42,623 nt of DNA from Candidatus Omnitrophota bacterium. GTDB taxonomy: Bacteria; Omnitrophota; Gorgyraeia; Duberdicusellales; 4484-171. The DNA lies in assembly GCA_018826075.1 (NCBI GenBank), contig JAHKAJ010000006.1, forward strand, positions 1-42,623. Reading direction: 5' to 3'. The translations under genes were made by a program, and so were the position numbers. The notes beneath the pieces were generated by a model. The model made no database searches. It was not told the DNA's origin and saw only the letters and a list, made by a program, of their open reading frames with translations. The stretch's first letter is position 1, and each line of letters starts with the position of its first letter. Shown piece after piece: positions 23,988-32,863 of this stretch.

Positions 23988-25112
23988 TTATTTTAAAGTT
24001 TTAAGATAATTTTTATAATTATTTTTTATCTCAACCAGGCTATCACAGCCAAATTTCTCTAAAATAGCTTCGCTAATCACAATTGCTGACATGCTTTCAG
24101 CAATAACCCCACAGGCAACTATGGCACAAACATCTGAACGCACCAGAGGTGCTTTTTGGGCTTTTTTACTCCTGATATTTACCGAATCCAAAGGTTCTCC
24201 TAAAGTAGCTATTGGTTTCATGGCGACTCTGGCTATAATCGGCTCACCGTTTGAGATTCCGCCTTCTATACCGCCGGAGTTATTGGTCTTATGATAATAT
24301 CCTTTAGCTTTAGAATAATAAATCGCATCATGACTTTCCGAACCCCGCAATAAAGCATATTCAAAGCCTAAACCGATCTCAACCCCTTTGATTGCCGGGA
24401 TACCCATAAGGCTTGAGGCTAATCTAGAATCCAGGCGCCGGTCAAAATGCATGCAGCTTCCTAAACCCGGTGGTATTCCTTGAACCCAGATCTCGATTAT
24501 CCCGCCTAAGGTATCTTTATTTTTTCTGGCTACTTCTATTTCCTCAACCATAGCTTTATCATTATCTAAACAGTTAACTTTAGAATTCTTGGTCTTAGTT
24601 AATATTTCTGAAACGCTCTTAGGCCGTTTATCGCAAATCGCTTCACCGACAGAAACTGTGAAACTGGCAATCTTAATATTAAAATTATTTAAAAACTGCT
24701 TACAAACTGAACCAATGCCTACCCGGGCAACGGTTTCCCGGGCTGAAGCCCGCTCTAAGATATTACGGACATCGGTATCACCGTATTTGAGGGCTCCGGC
24801 TAAGTCGGCATGGGCTGGCCGAGGCACAGAAAGAGCGGTTAAGCCATCAGGTTTCTGGGTAAAAATTTTAGCATCTTTATTTTTAACCAGAATTGAAATC
24901 GGGCTGCCTAAGCTGATTTTATTGCGTAAACCCGAAGCAATGATCGCCTTGTCATCTTCTATGGACATCCGTTCACCTCTACCAAAGCCGGACATTCGCC
25001 GCTTTAACTCCTGATTGACCAGTTTTTCTTCTACCTTAATTCCTTTGGGAAAACCCTCTAAAACTGCAACCATATATTCACCGTGAGATTCGCCAGCCGT
25101 TAATACTCTCAT
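23988..25112 (-). CDS. aroC: Chorismate synthase
   Basis: 374 aa. It converts 5-enolpyruvylshikimate 3-phosphate to chorismate using reduced FMN. Family motifs in order: GESHGEYMVAVLEGFP, RRMSGFGRGERMSIEDD, RPAHADLAGALKYGDTDVRN, ERASARETVARVGIG, HFDRRLDSRLASSLMGIPA, GSESHDA, NNSGGIEGGISNG and RSDVCAIVACGVIAE. GGAGGA lies before the ATG. It follows the prepilin peptidase gene by 13 bp. Confidence 0.97.
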   Translation of the reverse strand: MRVLTAGESHGEYMVAVLEGFPKGIKVEEKLVNQELKRRMSGFGRGERMSIEDDKAIIASGLRNKISLGSPISILVKNKDAKIFTQKPDGLTALSVPRPAHADLAGALKYGDTDVRNILERASARETVARVGIGSVCKQFLNNFNIKIASFTVSVGEAICDKRPKSVSEILTKTKNSKVNCLDNDKAMVEEIEVARKNKDTLGGIIEIWVQGIPPGLGSCMHFDRRLDSRLASSLMGIPAIKGVEIGLGFEYALLRGSESHDAIYYSKAKGYYHKTNNSGGIEGGISNGEPIIARVAMKPIATLGEPLDSVNIRSKKAQKAPLVRSDVCAIVACGVIAESMSAIVISEAILEKFGCDSLVEIKNNYKNYLKTLK

Positions 25113-25125
25113 CTAAATCCTCCGT

Positions 25126-25947
25126 TTATAGAATAAAACTTAAAATCTTATCGCCCCAAAAAAATACAGTCAACGTCGCCAAAGAAAGATAAGGCAAATA
25201 TGGTATCAGGTGCGAACGCTTAAAGATAATCGCAAACACAGAATAAATAACCGCAAAAAAAGGAGCCAGAAAAAACACCAAGACCACTGACTTTACCCCT
25301 AAGAACACTCCGACCATACCCATAAAATCAACATCACCCAGGCCTAAAGACTCTCTCTCCCCTTCAATCGATTCTTTTTTACGGATTTTAAGATAGAAAT
25401 CGATAAAAACATCACCGAAAAATTTAAATAGGTAGGTAAACCCAAAACCGAATAATAAGCCCCGAAAAGCTCTCACCAAAGGCAGGGACCCTGGATTAAA
25501 CCAGCCGGATTTCAACATCATTAAGGTCGGCCAAACCGTCAAAGCTAAACCAACAGCTATGCCGATAACACATAAATACACCGGAATAGCATGGTAATCA
25601 ATATCGATAAAAGATACTAAGACCAATAAAGCAAAAAAGAAAATAAATTTAAAAAATAAAAAGCTTAGCCCGAATTTCAGATAAAGGGCTAAAGCTAACC
25701 CGGCAGTGATCAACTCGACCAAAGGATACCTTAAAGGAATTTTTTCCCGGCAGCTGCGGCATTTTGCCCGCAAAATCAAATAACTCAATAAAGGTATATT
25801 ATCATACCATTTTATTTTAGCTTTGCACTTAGGGCAGGATGAGCGTGGGCTGACTACTGACTCTTCCTTCGGCAGACGATGAATGCAAACATTTAAGAAA
25901 CTTCCTAAACAACTTCCTAAAATAAAAACCGCTATTTTTTCTAACAT
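25126..25947 (-). CDS. Prepilin peptidase (type IV leader peptidase/methyltransferase)
   Basis: 273 aa. It cleaves the short prepilin leader before the hydrophobic helix and methylates the new N-terminus, in the inner membrane. The N-terminal methylase part has a zinc ribbon C38, C41, C63, C66. The peptidase aspartates are D115 (FIDIDYHAIP) and D205 (GLGDVDFMG). About seven hydrophobic helices. The usual IPD after the first site is IPV here. AAGGAG precedes the ATG, and 7 bp overlap the aroE end. It is the only prepilin peptidase in the window and the presumed processor of the six pilins. Confidence 0.92.
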   Translation of the reverse strand: MLEKIAVFILGSCLGSFLNVCIHRLPKEESVVSPRSSCPKCKAKIKWYDNIPLLSYLILRAKCRSCREKIPLRYPLVELITAGLALALYLKFGLSFLFFKFIFFFALLVLVSFIDIDYHAIPVYLCVIGIAVGLALTVWPTLMMLKSGWFNPGSLPLVRAFRGLLFGFGFTYLFKFFGDVFIDFYLKIRKKESIEGERESLGLGDVDFMGMVGVFLGVKSVVLVFFLAPFFAVIYSVFAIIFKRSHLIPYLPYLSLATLTVFFWGDKILSFIL

Positions 25948-26858
25948 TTTTTGTTTAACTCCTTCTCTAAAGCCTTCTTCATCACTTCAATTACTTCATT
26001 TGATGCCTTCCTATCCGTCCATATCTCCCAGGATGCCACTCCCTGATAAAGAAGCATACCTAACCCCCCGATAGCATTCTGGCATTTCTGACGGGCTTCT
26101 CTAACTAACGCCGTATCCCTATTATACACCAGATCATAGACCGATAAACCTTTATGTAATAAATCTTTGGCTATCGGTGAAGAATCACCAGCTTTCATGC
26201 CTAACGGGGAAGCGTTGACCAAAAGCTGACAATCTTTTATTTTTTCAGCTATCTGATCTTCTTGAATAAACTCTATTTTCTCCTGAAAAATATTTCTCCA
26301 ATCATCAGGTACTTTATTTAAATGTTCTTTCAAAGAAAGTATCGCCTCTTTTCGTAAATCGTATAAATATATCTTTTTAACTTTCTCATTCTTCCAGCTT
26401 AGAGCTGCCACCACTGCTCTTCCGGCTCCACCACAGCCAAAAAGCATCACGGTTTTTCCTTTAAAATCAAAGTTTAAATCTTCTTTAGCTGCCATCAAGA
26501 AACCAGCGGCATCAGTATTGAAATATTCTAACTCTGAGCCAGTTCTTTTAACGGTATTAATTGCGCCGCTTAGCTTAACATAATATCGACTCTCTATTTC
26601 GGTTTCATTTTGACCAAAGGGAAATTTTTTCTCTAAAATCTCTAGAGCTCTCACCTTATGAGGAATAGTGATATTAAAACCGGATAGCTCTTGATTATTT
26701 AATAAAAAACTCTCTAAGCTTTCTGGAGAAACTTCAAATAGTTTATATTCAGCGGGAATATTGCAGGCGGCAAAAGCTGCATTGTGCATGGCTCCGGATA
26801 AAGAGTGTTTTACCGGAAACCCAATCAAACCGTAAAGGGCCTTGGTGATCTTAGCCAT
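25941..26858 (-). CDS. aroE: Shikimate dehydrogenase
   Basis: 305 aa, slightly long. NADPH-dependent reduction of 3-dehydroshikimate. GFPVKHSLSGAMHNAAF binds substrate, NITIPHKVRALE holds the catalytic lysine, NTDAAGF the catalytic aspartate, LFGCGGAGRAVVAAL binds the nucleotide, and LVNASPLGM follows. In the substrate motif the usual SPxMHN is SGAMHN. The start overlaps the upstream hypothetical gene by 8 bp and has GGAG close by. Next to prepilin peptidase and aroC. Confidence 0.95.
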   Translation of the reverse strand: MAKITKALYGLIGFPVKHSLSGAMHNAAFAACNIPAEYKLFEVSPESLESFLLNNQELSGFNITIPHKVRALEILEKKFPFGQNETEIESRYYVKLSGAINTVKRTGSELEYFNTDAAGFLMAAKEDLNFDFKGKTVMLFGCGGAGRAVVAALSWKNEKVKKIYLYDLRKEAILSLKEHLNKVPDDWRNIFQEKIEFIQEDQIAEKIKDCQLLVNASPLGMKAGDSSPIAKDLLHKGLSVYDLVYNRDTALVREARQKCQNAIGGLGMLLYQGVASWEIWTDRKASNEVIEVMKKALEKELNKKC

Positions 26859-27312
26859 CGCTCCATGATACCTTAGCTATACTCCAAAATTCCACCCAAT
26901 CGTTATCTCTTAAGACGCTTAAACTGTAATGCTTATCTCTTAAGATACTCTGGACTTCCTGACGGCTTCGGTAACGGTAAACTTTATAGCCGCCTTCACT
27001 TACTTTAAGCGGAGTATAAACCAACTCCCAAAGATAAGCCCAGTCAGCATCGGTAAATCCAGCAAGAGCATTCGGCGCCCAGTTAGTGAGCTCGGCTTCA
27101 ATTTGAATAAAAGTCAGCGGCCGCTTACGGGCAGGTTTTAACTCTTCTTTGATGTTATGCTTTCTGACTTCAATAAAATTTTTGGTTTTGCTAAAAAAAT
27201 TACCTAAATGCCAGCGAAAAGTGGTGTAACTTGAACTTTCCTTAAACTGGATCGCTCCCCAAATTAAAAACGCTACTACACCTATAGCTAAAAGATTATA
27301 AAAATATTTCAT
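26851..27312 (-). CDS. Membrane-anchored hypothetical protein, 153 aa
   Basis: One N-terminal hydrophobic helix (NLLAIGVVAFLIWGAI), then a soluble domain rich in aromatic residues: ELTNWAPNALAGFTDADWAY, LWELVYTPLKVSEGGYKVYR, DNDWVEFWSIAKVSW. No family recognised. Its ATG overlaps the leuA stop (ATGA) and its end overlaps aroE, so it is embedded in the amino acid unit. Confidence 0.65.
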   Translation of the reverse strand: MKYFYNLLAIGVVAFLIWGAIQFKESSSYTTFRWHLGNFFSKTKNFIEVRKHNIKEELKPARKRPLTFIQIEAELTNWAPNALAGFTDADWAYLWELVYTPLKVSEGGYKVYRYRSRQEVQSILRDKHYSLSVLRDNDWVEFWSIAKVSWSDG

Positions 27313-28805
27313 ATCTTGTTCAACGCATCCAAGTAAGCTTTTACCGAAGCCTCTAAAATATCAGTACTTGAACCTCTTCCGGAAAGCTGGCGGCCGCGGG
27401 CCGAGACTTCGACTCTGACTAAGCCTTGAGCGTCTTTGCCGATAGTAATGGCTTCGATCTTATAATTGATCAGCCTGACTTTTATTTTAGTTATTTTATC
27501 TACTGCTCGATAACAGGCATCAACCGGGCCGTCACCACTGGATGAACTTTCACAAATTTTATTCCTATGCCGGATTTTGACTATGGCCTCAGGAGTAATA
27601 TTAGTTCCGGTAGTCACTTTTATTGAAGCCAACTCATAGTTCTTATGCTTGGGTTTAGTTTCCTCCTCGGCCAAAGCGATAAGATCATCATCGAAAACTT
27701 CTTTTTTCTTATCAGCCAGTCGTTTAAACTGTTTAAAGATTACACCGATCTTTTCTCGGGAAAATTTAAACCCTAATTTCTCAAGCCTTTTGGAAAGAGC
27801 ATGGCTTCCCGAATGTTTTCCCAAAACAATCTGGCTTTTATCTACGCCAACAGTTTTAGGATTCATTATCTCATAAGTGCTTCTTTTCTTGATTACCGCA
27901 TCCTGGTGTATCCCTGACTCATGGGCAAAGGCATTCTTGCCGACAATAGCCTTGTTAGGGGCGACCAAAAACCCGGTTAGAGTACTTACCAGCCGGGAGG
28001 TACGGAAAATTTCTTTAGTGTTAATACCGGTAGTAATTTTTTTAAAGGCATCGCGGCGAGTCTTTAAAGCCATCACCAATTCTTCCAGAGAAGCATTCCC
28101 GGCCCGCTCGCCGATTCCATTGATCGTGCAATGGACCTGGCGGCAGCCGGCTAAAACAGCGGAAAGAGAATTAGCCACAGCCATACCCAGATCATCATGG
28201 CAATGTATCGACAAAACTGCTTTATTGATATTAGGAACATTATTGATGATATCCTCGATCAGAGAATGAATCTCCTGAGGGTAGGAATAGCCAACGGTAT
28301 CGGGAATATTGATAGTCCTGGCACCGCAAGCTATGGCCGTCTCAACCACTCTAAACAAAAAATCCCGGTCAGTACGGGTTGCATCTTCGGGAGAAAATTC
28401 GATGTCAGCGCACCAGTTGCGAGCCATACGGGTTGCTTGCCTGGCTAAATCCAGGATCTGGTCTTGCGGCTTCTTAAACTTATACTTAAGGTGGATTTTT
28501 GAAGTAGCCAGGAAAATATGCATCCGGGGATGTTTAGCTTTTTTTAATGAATCGCGGGCAGCCTGGATATCTTGTTTAAGACAGCGGGCCAGGCCGCAGA
28601 CCGAACCGTTCTTGATGCTGCGGGAAACCAGGTCTACGGCTTTAAAATCATCAGGTGAGGCAATCGGAAATCCGGCTTCGATCACATCCACGCCCAAATT
28701 TTCCAGTTGATAAGCGATTTCCAGTTTCTGCTCAGAACTAAGAGCTGCTCCCGGAGCCTGCTCTCCGTCACGCAGGGTAGTGTCGAATATTATTACCTTG
28801 TCCAT
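27309..28805 (-). CDS. leuA: 2-isopropylmalate synthase
   Basis: 498 aa. First step of leucine synthesis: acetyl-CoA plus 2-ketoisovalerate. TTLRDGEQAPG at residues 9-19 and the metal motif HCHDD at 201-205 lie in the TIM barrel; GSHALSKRLEKLG starts the linker, and residues ~370-498 are the LeuA allosteric domain that binds leucine. NPDTVGYSYP-like INIPDTVGYSYP is present. ATG follows the ilvC stop with no gap. This enzyme, unlike the CimA at 32860-34443, has the true LeuA signature QAPGAAL. Confidence 0.94.
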   Translation of the reverse strand: MDKVIIFDTTLRDGEQAPGAALSSEQKLEIAYQLENLGVDVIEAGFPIASPDDFKAVDLVSRSIKNGSVCGLARCLKQDIQAARDSLKKAKHPRMHIFLATSKIHLKYKFKKPQDQILDLARQATRMARNWCADIEFSPEDATRTDRDFLFRVVETAIACGARTINIPDTVGYSYPQEIHSLIEDIINNVPNINKAVLSIHCHDDLGMAVANSLSAVLAGCRQVHCTINGIGERAGNASLEELVMALKTRRDAFKKITTGINTKEIFRTSRLVSTLTGFLVAPNKAIVGKNAFAHESGIHQDAVIKKRSTYEIMNPKTVGVDKSQIVLGKHSGSHALSKRLEKLGFKFSREKIGVIFKQFKRLADKKKEVFDDDLIALAEEETKPKHKNYELASIKVTTGTNITPEAIVKIRHRNKICESSSSGDGPVDACYRAVDKITKIKVRLINYKIEAITIGKDAQGLVRVEVSARGRQLSGRGSSTDILEASVKAYLDALNKI

Positions 28806-29795
28806 TTATTTCATCCAGGGCATCATTTCTCTTAACTTCTTACCCACTGCTTCGATCGGATGATTATCGCCTTCTTTGATCAGCCGGTCAAAGTTCTTAC
28901 GGCCGGTCTCATTTTCCTTGATCCATTCCCGGGCAAACTTTCCCGACTGGATATCTTTAAGCATCTTCTGCATCGATTTTCTGGTCTTTTCAGTAATGAC
29001 TTTTGGGCCGCGGGTCAAATCACCATAACAAGCGGTATTGGAAACTCTGCGGCGCATGCCACTGATACCGACCTCCTGGATCAAATCAGTGATCAATTTA
29101 AGTTCATGCAAAACTTCAAAGTAAGCGATCTCCGGCTGATAACCAGCAGCGACTAAAGTGTCAAAACCGGCTTTGATCAACTCGGTTACTCCGCCGCAAA
29201 GCACAGCCTGTTCGCCAAAAAGGTCAGTTTCGGTTTCTTCGGAAAAAGTAGTCTCGATCACTCCCATCCGGGTTCCGCCAATAGCTTTGGCGTAAGAAAG
29301 AGCCAGCTGCTTGGCTTTACCGGTTGCATCCTGCTGGACAGCTATCAGGCAGGGAACGCCCTTACCCTGTTCATACATCCGGCGGACCAAGGCTCCCGGG
29401 CCCTTAGGGGCGACCATAAACACATCAATATTCTTAGAAGGTTTTATCTGCTTGAACCGGATATTAAAACCATGAGAAAAACATAAAGCTTTACCTTTTT
29501 TTAAGTTCGGTTTGATGCTTTCTTTATAGACTTTTGCCTGAACATGATCCTGGGTTAAGATCTGGATAACATCGGCTTCTTTAGCTGCTTCGGCCGCGGA
29601 AACTGGATTAAAACCATCAGCCTTGGCCTGTTTATAGTTCTCAGTACCTTCAACCTCGGAGACAACAACTTTACAGCCGGAATCACGTAAACACAATGAC
29701 TGGCCCCGCCCCTGGATACCGTAACCGATAATAGCGGTTGTCTTTGATTTTATAAGTTCAAGATCAGCGTCCTGGTCGTAATAAACTTTTGCCAT
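28806..29795 (-). CDS. ilvC: Ketol-acid reductoisomerase, class I
   Basis: 329 aa, the short class I length. It isomerises and reduces acetolactate or acetohydroxybutyrate with NADPH and Mg2+. The Rossmann motif is [19 protein letters not shown], then [21 protein letters not shown], and metal ligands in [13 protein letters not shown] and [22 protein letters not shown] is placed well before the ATG. It sits between ilvN and leuA. Confidence 0.97.
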   Translation of the reverse strand: MAKVYYDQDADLELIKSKTTAIIGYGIQGRGQSLCLRDSGCKVVVSEVEGTENYKQAKADGFNPVSAAEAAKEADVIQILTQDHVQAKVYKESIKPNLKKGKALCFSHGFNIRFKQIKPSKNIDVFMVAPKGPGALVRRMYEQGKGVPCLIAVQQDATGKAKQLALSYAKAIGGTRMGVIETTFSEETETDLFGEQAVLCGGVTELIKAGFDTLVAAGYQPEIAYFEVLHELKLITDLIQEVGISGMRRRVSNTACYGDLTRGPKVITEKTRKSMQKMLKDIQSGKFAREWIKENETGRKNFDRLIKEGDNHPIEAVGKKLREMMPWMK

Positions 29796-29819
29796 TTTTC
29801 CTCCTTTAAACTATTAATG

Positions 29820-30296
29820 TTATTTATTTATTGCTATTCTTCCTGTGCGTACTAATTCCTTGATGTTTAAAACTTCCAACTCTTTAAGCGCCTCTTCTAT
29901 TTTTTTACTTTCACTGGAAAGTTCAACAATATAATAATCCTTGGTTTCCTCAACTAGTTTTAAGCCGTAGGTTTTAGCTAACTTATCCAACAAATCTTTA
30001 CTACTTTTCTGTTTTAGAAGTTTAGCTAAAATCAGCTCCCGGTCAAGATAGTCCTTGCGGGTGAAATCCATAACCGTTACCACATCTATAAGTTTGTGAA
30101 GCTGTTTTTTTATCTGTTCTAAGATCCGCTCATCTTCGGCATTGACCACAATGGTCATACAGGAAATGGTCGGGTCTTGAGTCTCGCCGACTGCCAGAGA
30201 GCTGATATTATAACCCCGGGCGCTGAACAAAGAAGCCACCCTGGCTAATACGCCGAATTTGTTCTCAACTAATGCCTGGATTGTATGTTTGACCAT
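29820..30296 (-). CDS. ilvN: Acetolactate synthase, regulatory subunit
   Basis: 158 aa, the common small-subunit length. An N-terminal ACT domain (ALVENKFGVLARVASLFSARGYNISSLAVGETQDPTISCMTI, of which NKFGVLARVASLFSARG is the effector loop) and a C-terminal domain (LVRTGRIAINK) that contacts the catalytic subunit. Valine feedback is usual for the family. It is separated from ilvB by a 39-codon ORF. Confidence 0.95.
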   Translation of the reverse strand: MVKHTIQALVENKFGVLARVASLFSARGYNISSLAVGETQDPTISCMTIVVNAEDERILEQIKKQLHKLIDVVTVMDFTRKDYLDRELILAKLLKQKSSKDLLDKLAKTYGLKLVEETKDYYIVELSSESKKIEEALKELEVLNIKELVRTGRIAINK

Positions 30297-30328
30297 TGTC
30301 TTACCTTAGAATTTTAAAAAACTACAGC

Positions 30329-30448
30329 CTAAACCTTAAGGATGTCAAATTTTCGCCGGTCTTTCTTCGGACTACGCCTTTCATTTTCTTTAGGCCGCTT
30401 TTCCTTTTTCGTCCTTCGGTCTTCGGGGTTTTTTCTTCTATCCTTCAT
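30329..30448 (-). CDS. Small basic ORF between ilvB and ilvN, 39 aa
   Basis: ATG 30448 has AAGGTG upstream, supplied by the same 55-bp leader as acpS. The product is very basic and repetitive: MKDRRKNPEDRRTKKEKRPK then ENERRSPKKDRRKFDILKV. RRxxPxxDRR occurs twice. No run of Ile, Val or Leu codons, so it is not an attenuation leader. It may be a real small nucleic-acid-binding protein or a spurious frame in a purine-rich linker. TAG at 30329, 33 bp before ilvN. Confidence 0.45.
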   Translation of the reverse strand: MKDRRKNPEDRRTKKEKRPKENERRSPKKDRRKFDILKV

Positions 30449-30499
30449 ATTGAACACCTTAATTTAGCTATTTAGTGAAATCCCGATTACTATCGGGAT
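30445..30499 (-). repeat. 55-bp leader repeat, copy B
   Basis: 51 of 55 bases match copy A at 158-212. The hairpin stem here is ATCCCGAT/ATCGGGAT where copy A has ATCCCGAC/GTCGGGAT, so the pair next to the loop changed from C-G to T-A while pairing was kept. It ends, like copy A, at an ATG preceded by AAGGTG. Confidence 0.8.
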
Positions 30500-30513
30500 G
30501 CATTGTTAATTCT

Positions 30514-32190
30514 CTAAGCCATGCCTCCAATCATCCGGTTGATGGCTTCGCCAGCCGGAACCATCGGAAAAACATTTTCCTCAGGTTCAATCCAAAAATC
30601 AGCCACTACCGCCTTTTTTGAAGCCAAAATTTCTCCAACCGCAGCTTTTACTTCCGAAGGCTTCTTTATCCTCATACCTTTTATACCATACCCTTGGGCC
30701 ACTTTAACAAAGTCGGGATTTTTTAAAGGTGTTCCTGAATAGCGGCGGTTGTAGAAAATCTCCTGCCACTGCCTGACCATACCTAAAAAGTGGTTATTTA
30801 GAATGATCACTTTGACTCCCACATCGTAAGTATCCACGGTTGCCAGTTCCTGAATATTCATCTGAAAACTTCCGTCTCCGGCAATAACCACGACTTCTTT
30901 AGAAGGATTAGCGATTTTGGCTCCGATGGCTGCCGGAAAACCGTAGCCCATTGTGCCCAAACCGCCGGAAGATAAAAAATGCCGCGGGTAGTCAAACTTA
31001 TAAAACTGGGCTGCCCACATCTGATTCTGGCCGACTTCAGTAGCGATTATAGCTGCGCCTTTAGTCTGGTTATAGATCTCCTCAATAACATATTGGGGCT
31101 TGATTTTTCCGGTCGAAACCTGCTTGTAAGCGAGTGGATATTTTTTCTTCCATTCTTTTATTTTCTTATGCCAATTGTCTAAATTAGGTAATTTCTCCGG
31201 ATCAGCCTCTTCAACTAACTGCTCCAATACTGCCTTAGCATCGCCGACTACCGGAATATGCACATTTATATTCTTGCTGATAGAGGTCGGGTCAATATCA
31301 ATATGGATTATTTTTGCCTCAGGAGCAAAAGCTGAAATTTTTCCGGTTACCCGGTCATCAAAGCGGCTGCCCACTGAGATCAAAAGATCGCATTCAGTAA
31401 TAGCCATATTAGCATAAACTGTCCCGTGCATTCCCGGCATGCCTAAAGCCAATTTATGAGTCGAAGGAAAACCACCCAACCCCATGAGAGTGGCTGTAAC
31501 CGGGATATTGGCTGATTCAGCAAAACGCAAAAGTTCCTGATGGGCTCCCGAAGAAATAATTCCTCCACCAACGATCAGCACCGGCTTTTTGGCGCTGTAA
31601 ATCAACTTTAAAATCCTTTTGATCTGGCCGGGATGCCCAAAATGGCTAGGTCGATAACTGCGGATTTCGATTTTGTCAAAATAGTTGAACTCGGCTTCTT
31701 GATTCTGCACATCAACCGGTAAATCAATCACCACCGGGCCAGGCCGGCCGCTGGAAGCTAAATAAAAAGCTTCTTTCACCGTATAAGCCAGCTCTTTAAC
31801 ATCTTTAACCAAATAGTTATGCTTGGAAATCGAACGGGTGATCCCGGTTATATCAGCTTCCTGAAAAGCATCGTTACCGATCAAAGAAGTCTTGACCTGT
31901 CCGGCTATAGCTACCATAGGGATCGAATCCATATGGGCAGTGGCAATTCCAGTAGTCAAATTAGTGGCTCCTGGCCCGGAAGTAGCCAAACAAACACCGA
32001 CTTTCCCGGTTGAACGGGAATACCCGTCAGCCATATGAGCTCCGCCCTGTTCATGGCGAGGCAGAATCAGTTTTATCGGAGAGTCATAAAGCGAATCAAA
32101 CAAAGGGATAACCGAACCTCCCGGATAGCCAAAGATCACCTCAACCCCTTCTTTAAGCAGGCTTTCTATGAGTATTTTTGAACCCTTCAT
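30514..32190 (-). CDS. ilvB: Acetolactate synthase, catalytic subunit
   Basis: 558 aa. ThDP-dependent condensation of pyruvate with pyruvate or 2-ketobutyrate. FGYPGGSVIPLF, catalytic Glu47 (RHEQGGAHMADGY), FQEADITGITRSISKHNY, and the ThDP/Mg motif GDGSFQMNIQEL are present. The N-terminus MKGSKILIESLLKEGVEVIF aligns with the usual start, so ATG 32190 is well supported. It has no Shine-Dalgarno, and TATAAT is 9 nt upstream, implying a leaderless mRNA. First gene of the ilvB-ilvN-ilvC-leuA block. Confidence 0.97.
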   Translation of the reverse strand: MKGSKILIESLLKEGVEVIFGYPGGSVIPLFDSLYDSPIKLILPRHEQGGAHMADGYSRSTGKVGVCLATSGPGATNLTTGIATAHMDSIPMVAIAGQVKTSLIGNDAFQEADITGITRSISKHNYLVKDVKELAYTVKEAFYLASSGRPGPVVIDLPVDVQNQEAEFNYFDKIEIRSYRPSHFGHPGQIKRILKLIYSAKKPVLIVGGGIISSGAHQELLRFAESANIPVTATLMGLGGFPSTHKLALGMPGMHGTVYANMAITECDLLISVGSRFDDRVTGKISAFAPEAKIIHIDIDPTSISKNINVHIPVVGDAKAVLEQLVEEADPEKLPNLDNWHKKIKEWKKKYPLAYKQVSTGKIKPQYVIEEIYNQTKGAAIIATEVGQNQMWAAQFYKFDYPRHFLSSGGLGTMGYGFPAAIGAKIANPSKEVVVIAGDGSFQMNIQELATVDTYDVGVKVIILNNHFLGMVRQWQEIFYNRRYSGTPLKNPDFVKVAQGYGIKGMRIKKPSEVKAAVGEILASKKAVVADFWIEPEENVFPMVPAGEAINRMIGGMA

Positions 32191-32199
32191 ATCTTAAGA

Positions 32200-32227
32200 A
32201 TTATATCACCCCAAAACAAAAAGGCAA
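32200..32227 (-). promoter_or_regulatory. ilvB promoter
   Basis: TTGCCT (32222-32227), 16-nt spacer, TGATATAAT (box 32200-32205). The -35 lies within the terminator hairpin at 32218-32240, so the two elements overlap. Predicted +1 is at or next to the ATG. Confidence 0.6.
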
Positions 32228-32240
32228 CTACTGCCTTTTT
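32218..32240 (-). terminator. Rho-independent terminator after the cimA-pilin unit
   Basis: AAAAAGGCA-loop-TGCCTTTTT with a 5-nt loop, followed on the minus strand by TTTTTGTTTT. It is placed 36 bp after the pilin stop and directly before the ilvB promoter. The symmetrical A/T tracts could also act on the other strand. Confidence 0.7.
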
Positions 32241-32275
32241 TAGGCTAGAATAAAATTAAGGCAGGCTAAAACTAA

Positions 32276-32863
32276 TCAATGCTCGCCGGCATTGTAAAAA
32301 AGACAATAGTCACATCCAGAAGTTACCTGGGAAGCTTTACCCCAAAGAAAATTGCCGGTAGATAGATTCCCATCATCAAGGGCCCGGTCGATTATCTCGC
32401 CTCTATATTTAGCGAATGCCTCATCGGTAGTCACGAAGTTTATTTCAACACATTCATCAAGCTGTCCATTGCCATCAAAATCTGCCCAAGGCCCCTGCCA
32501 CTGAAATTCAGGCCGATTGCCTTCAGAACCAACCCAAGGCGGTGAAGGCCACTTATCCATATAAGGACCGCTCCAACCAACCACATCAGCCTGGTTTCGG
32601 AAAAAATCCAAACCTCGACAAGTGTATCCGACGCAAACAGCCGGATCATGTAAACCAAACCAATCATCATCGCAGGGAGGATAAACTGTAGTATCAGCAA
32701 AATAAGCGCTGGCGGCAGCAGCAATAGCCTTAAATTCATTGGCTGCTGCTGCCAATTTAGCCTTTTCGATCATCTTAAAAGCATTAGGGACGATTATAGT
32801 TCCCAGGATAGCGATAATCGAAATAACTATGGTCATCTCAATCAGGGTAAAACTTTTTCTCAT
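32276..32863 (-). CDS. Pseudopilin, EF-hand-loop subfamily
   Basis: 195 aa. Leader MRKS, serine at -1, then FTLIEMTIVISIIAILGTII, the most divergent helix of the six. The domain shares with the pilin at 10056-10685 the segments WSGPYMDKWPSPPW, an acidic loop D128-x-D130-x-N132-G-x-x-D136-E137, LDDGNLSTGN and a late Cys pair. AGGAGG for this gene lies in the last codons of cimA, and the ATG overlaps the cimA stop by 4 bp, so it is translated with cimA. A terminator follows. Confidence 0.88.
   Translation of the reverse strand: MRKSFTLIEMTIVISIIAILGTIIVPNAFKMIEKAKLAAAANEFKAIAAAASAYFADTTVYPPCDDDWFGLHDPAVCVGYTCRGLDFFRNQADVVGWSGPYMDKWPSPPWVGSEGNRPEFQWQGPWADFDGNGQLDECVEINFVTTDEAFAKYRGEIIDRALDDGNLSTGNFLWGKASQVTSGCDYCLFYNAGEH

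Noticed and set aside
28309..28710. 133-codon plus-strand open frame
   Set aside because: Antisense shadow of leuA, with no recognisable domain or start signal.
30301..30513. Attenuator or T-box control of the ilv block
   Set aside because: The interval is inside the operon, lacks Ile/Val/Leu codon runs, and shows no T-box or terminator pair.
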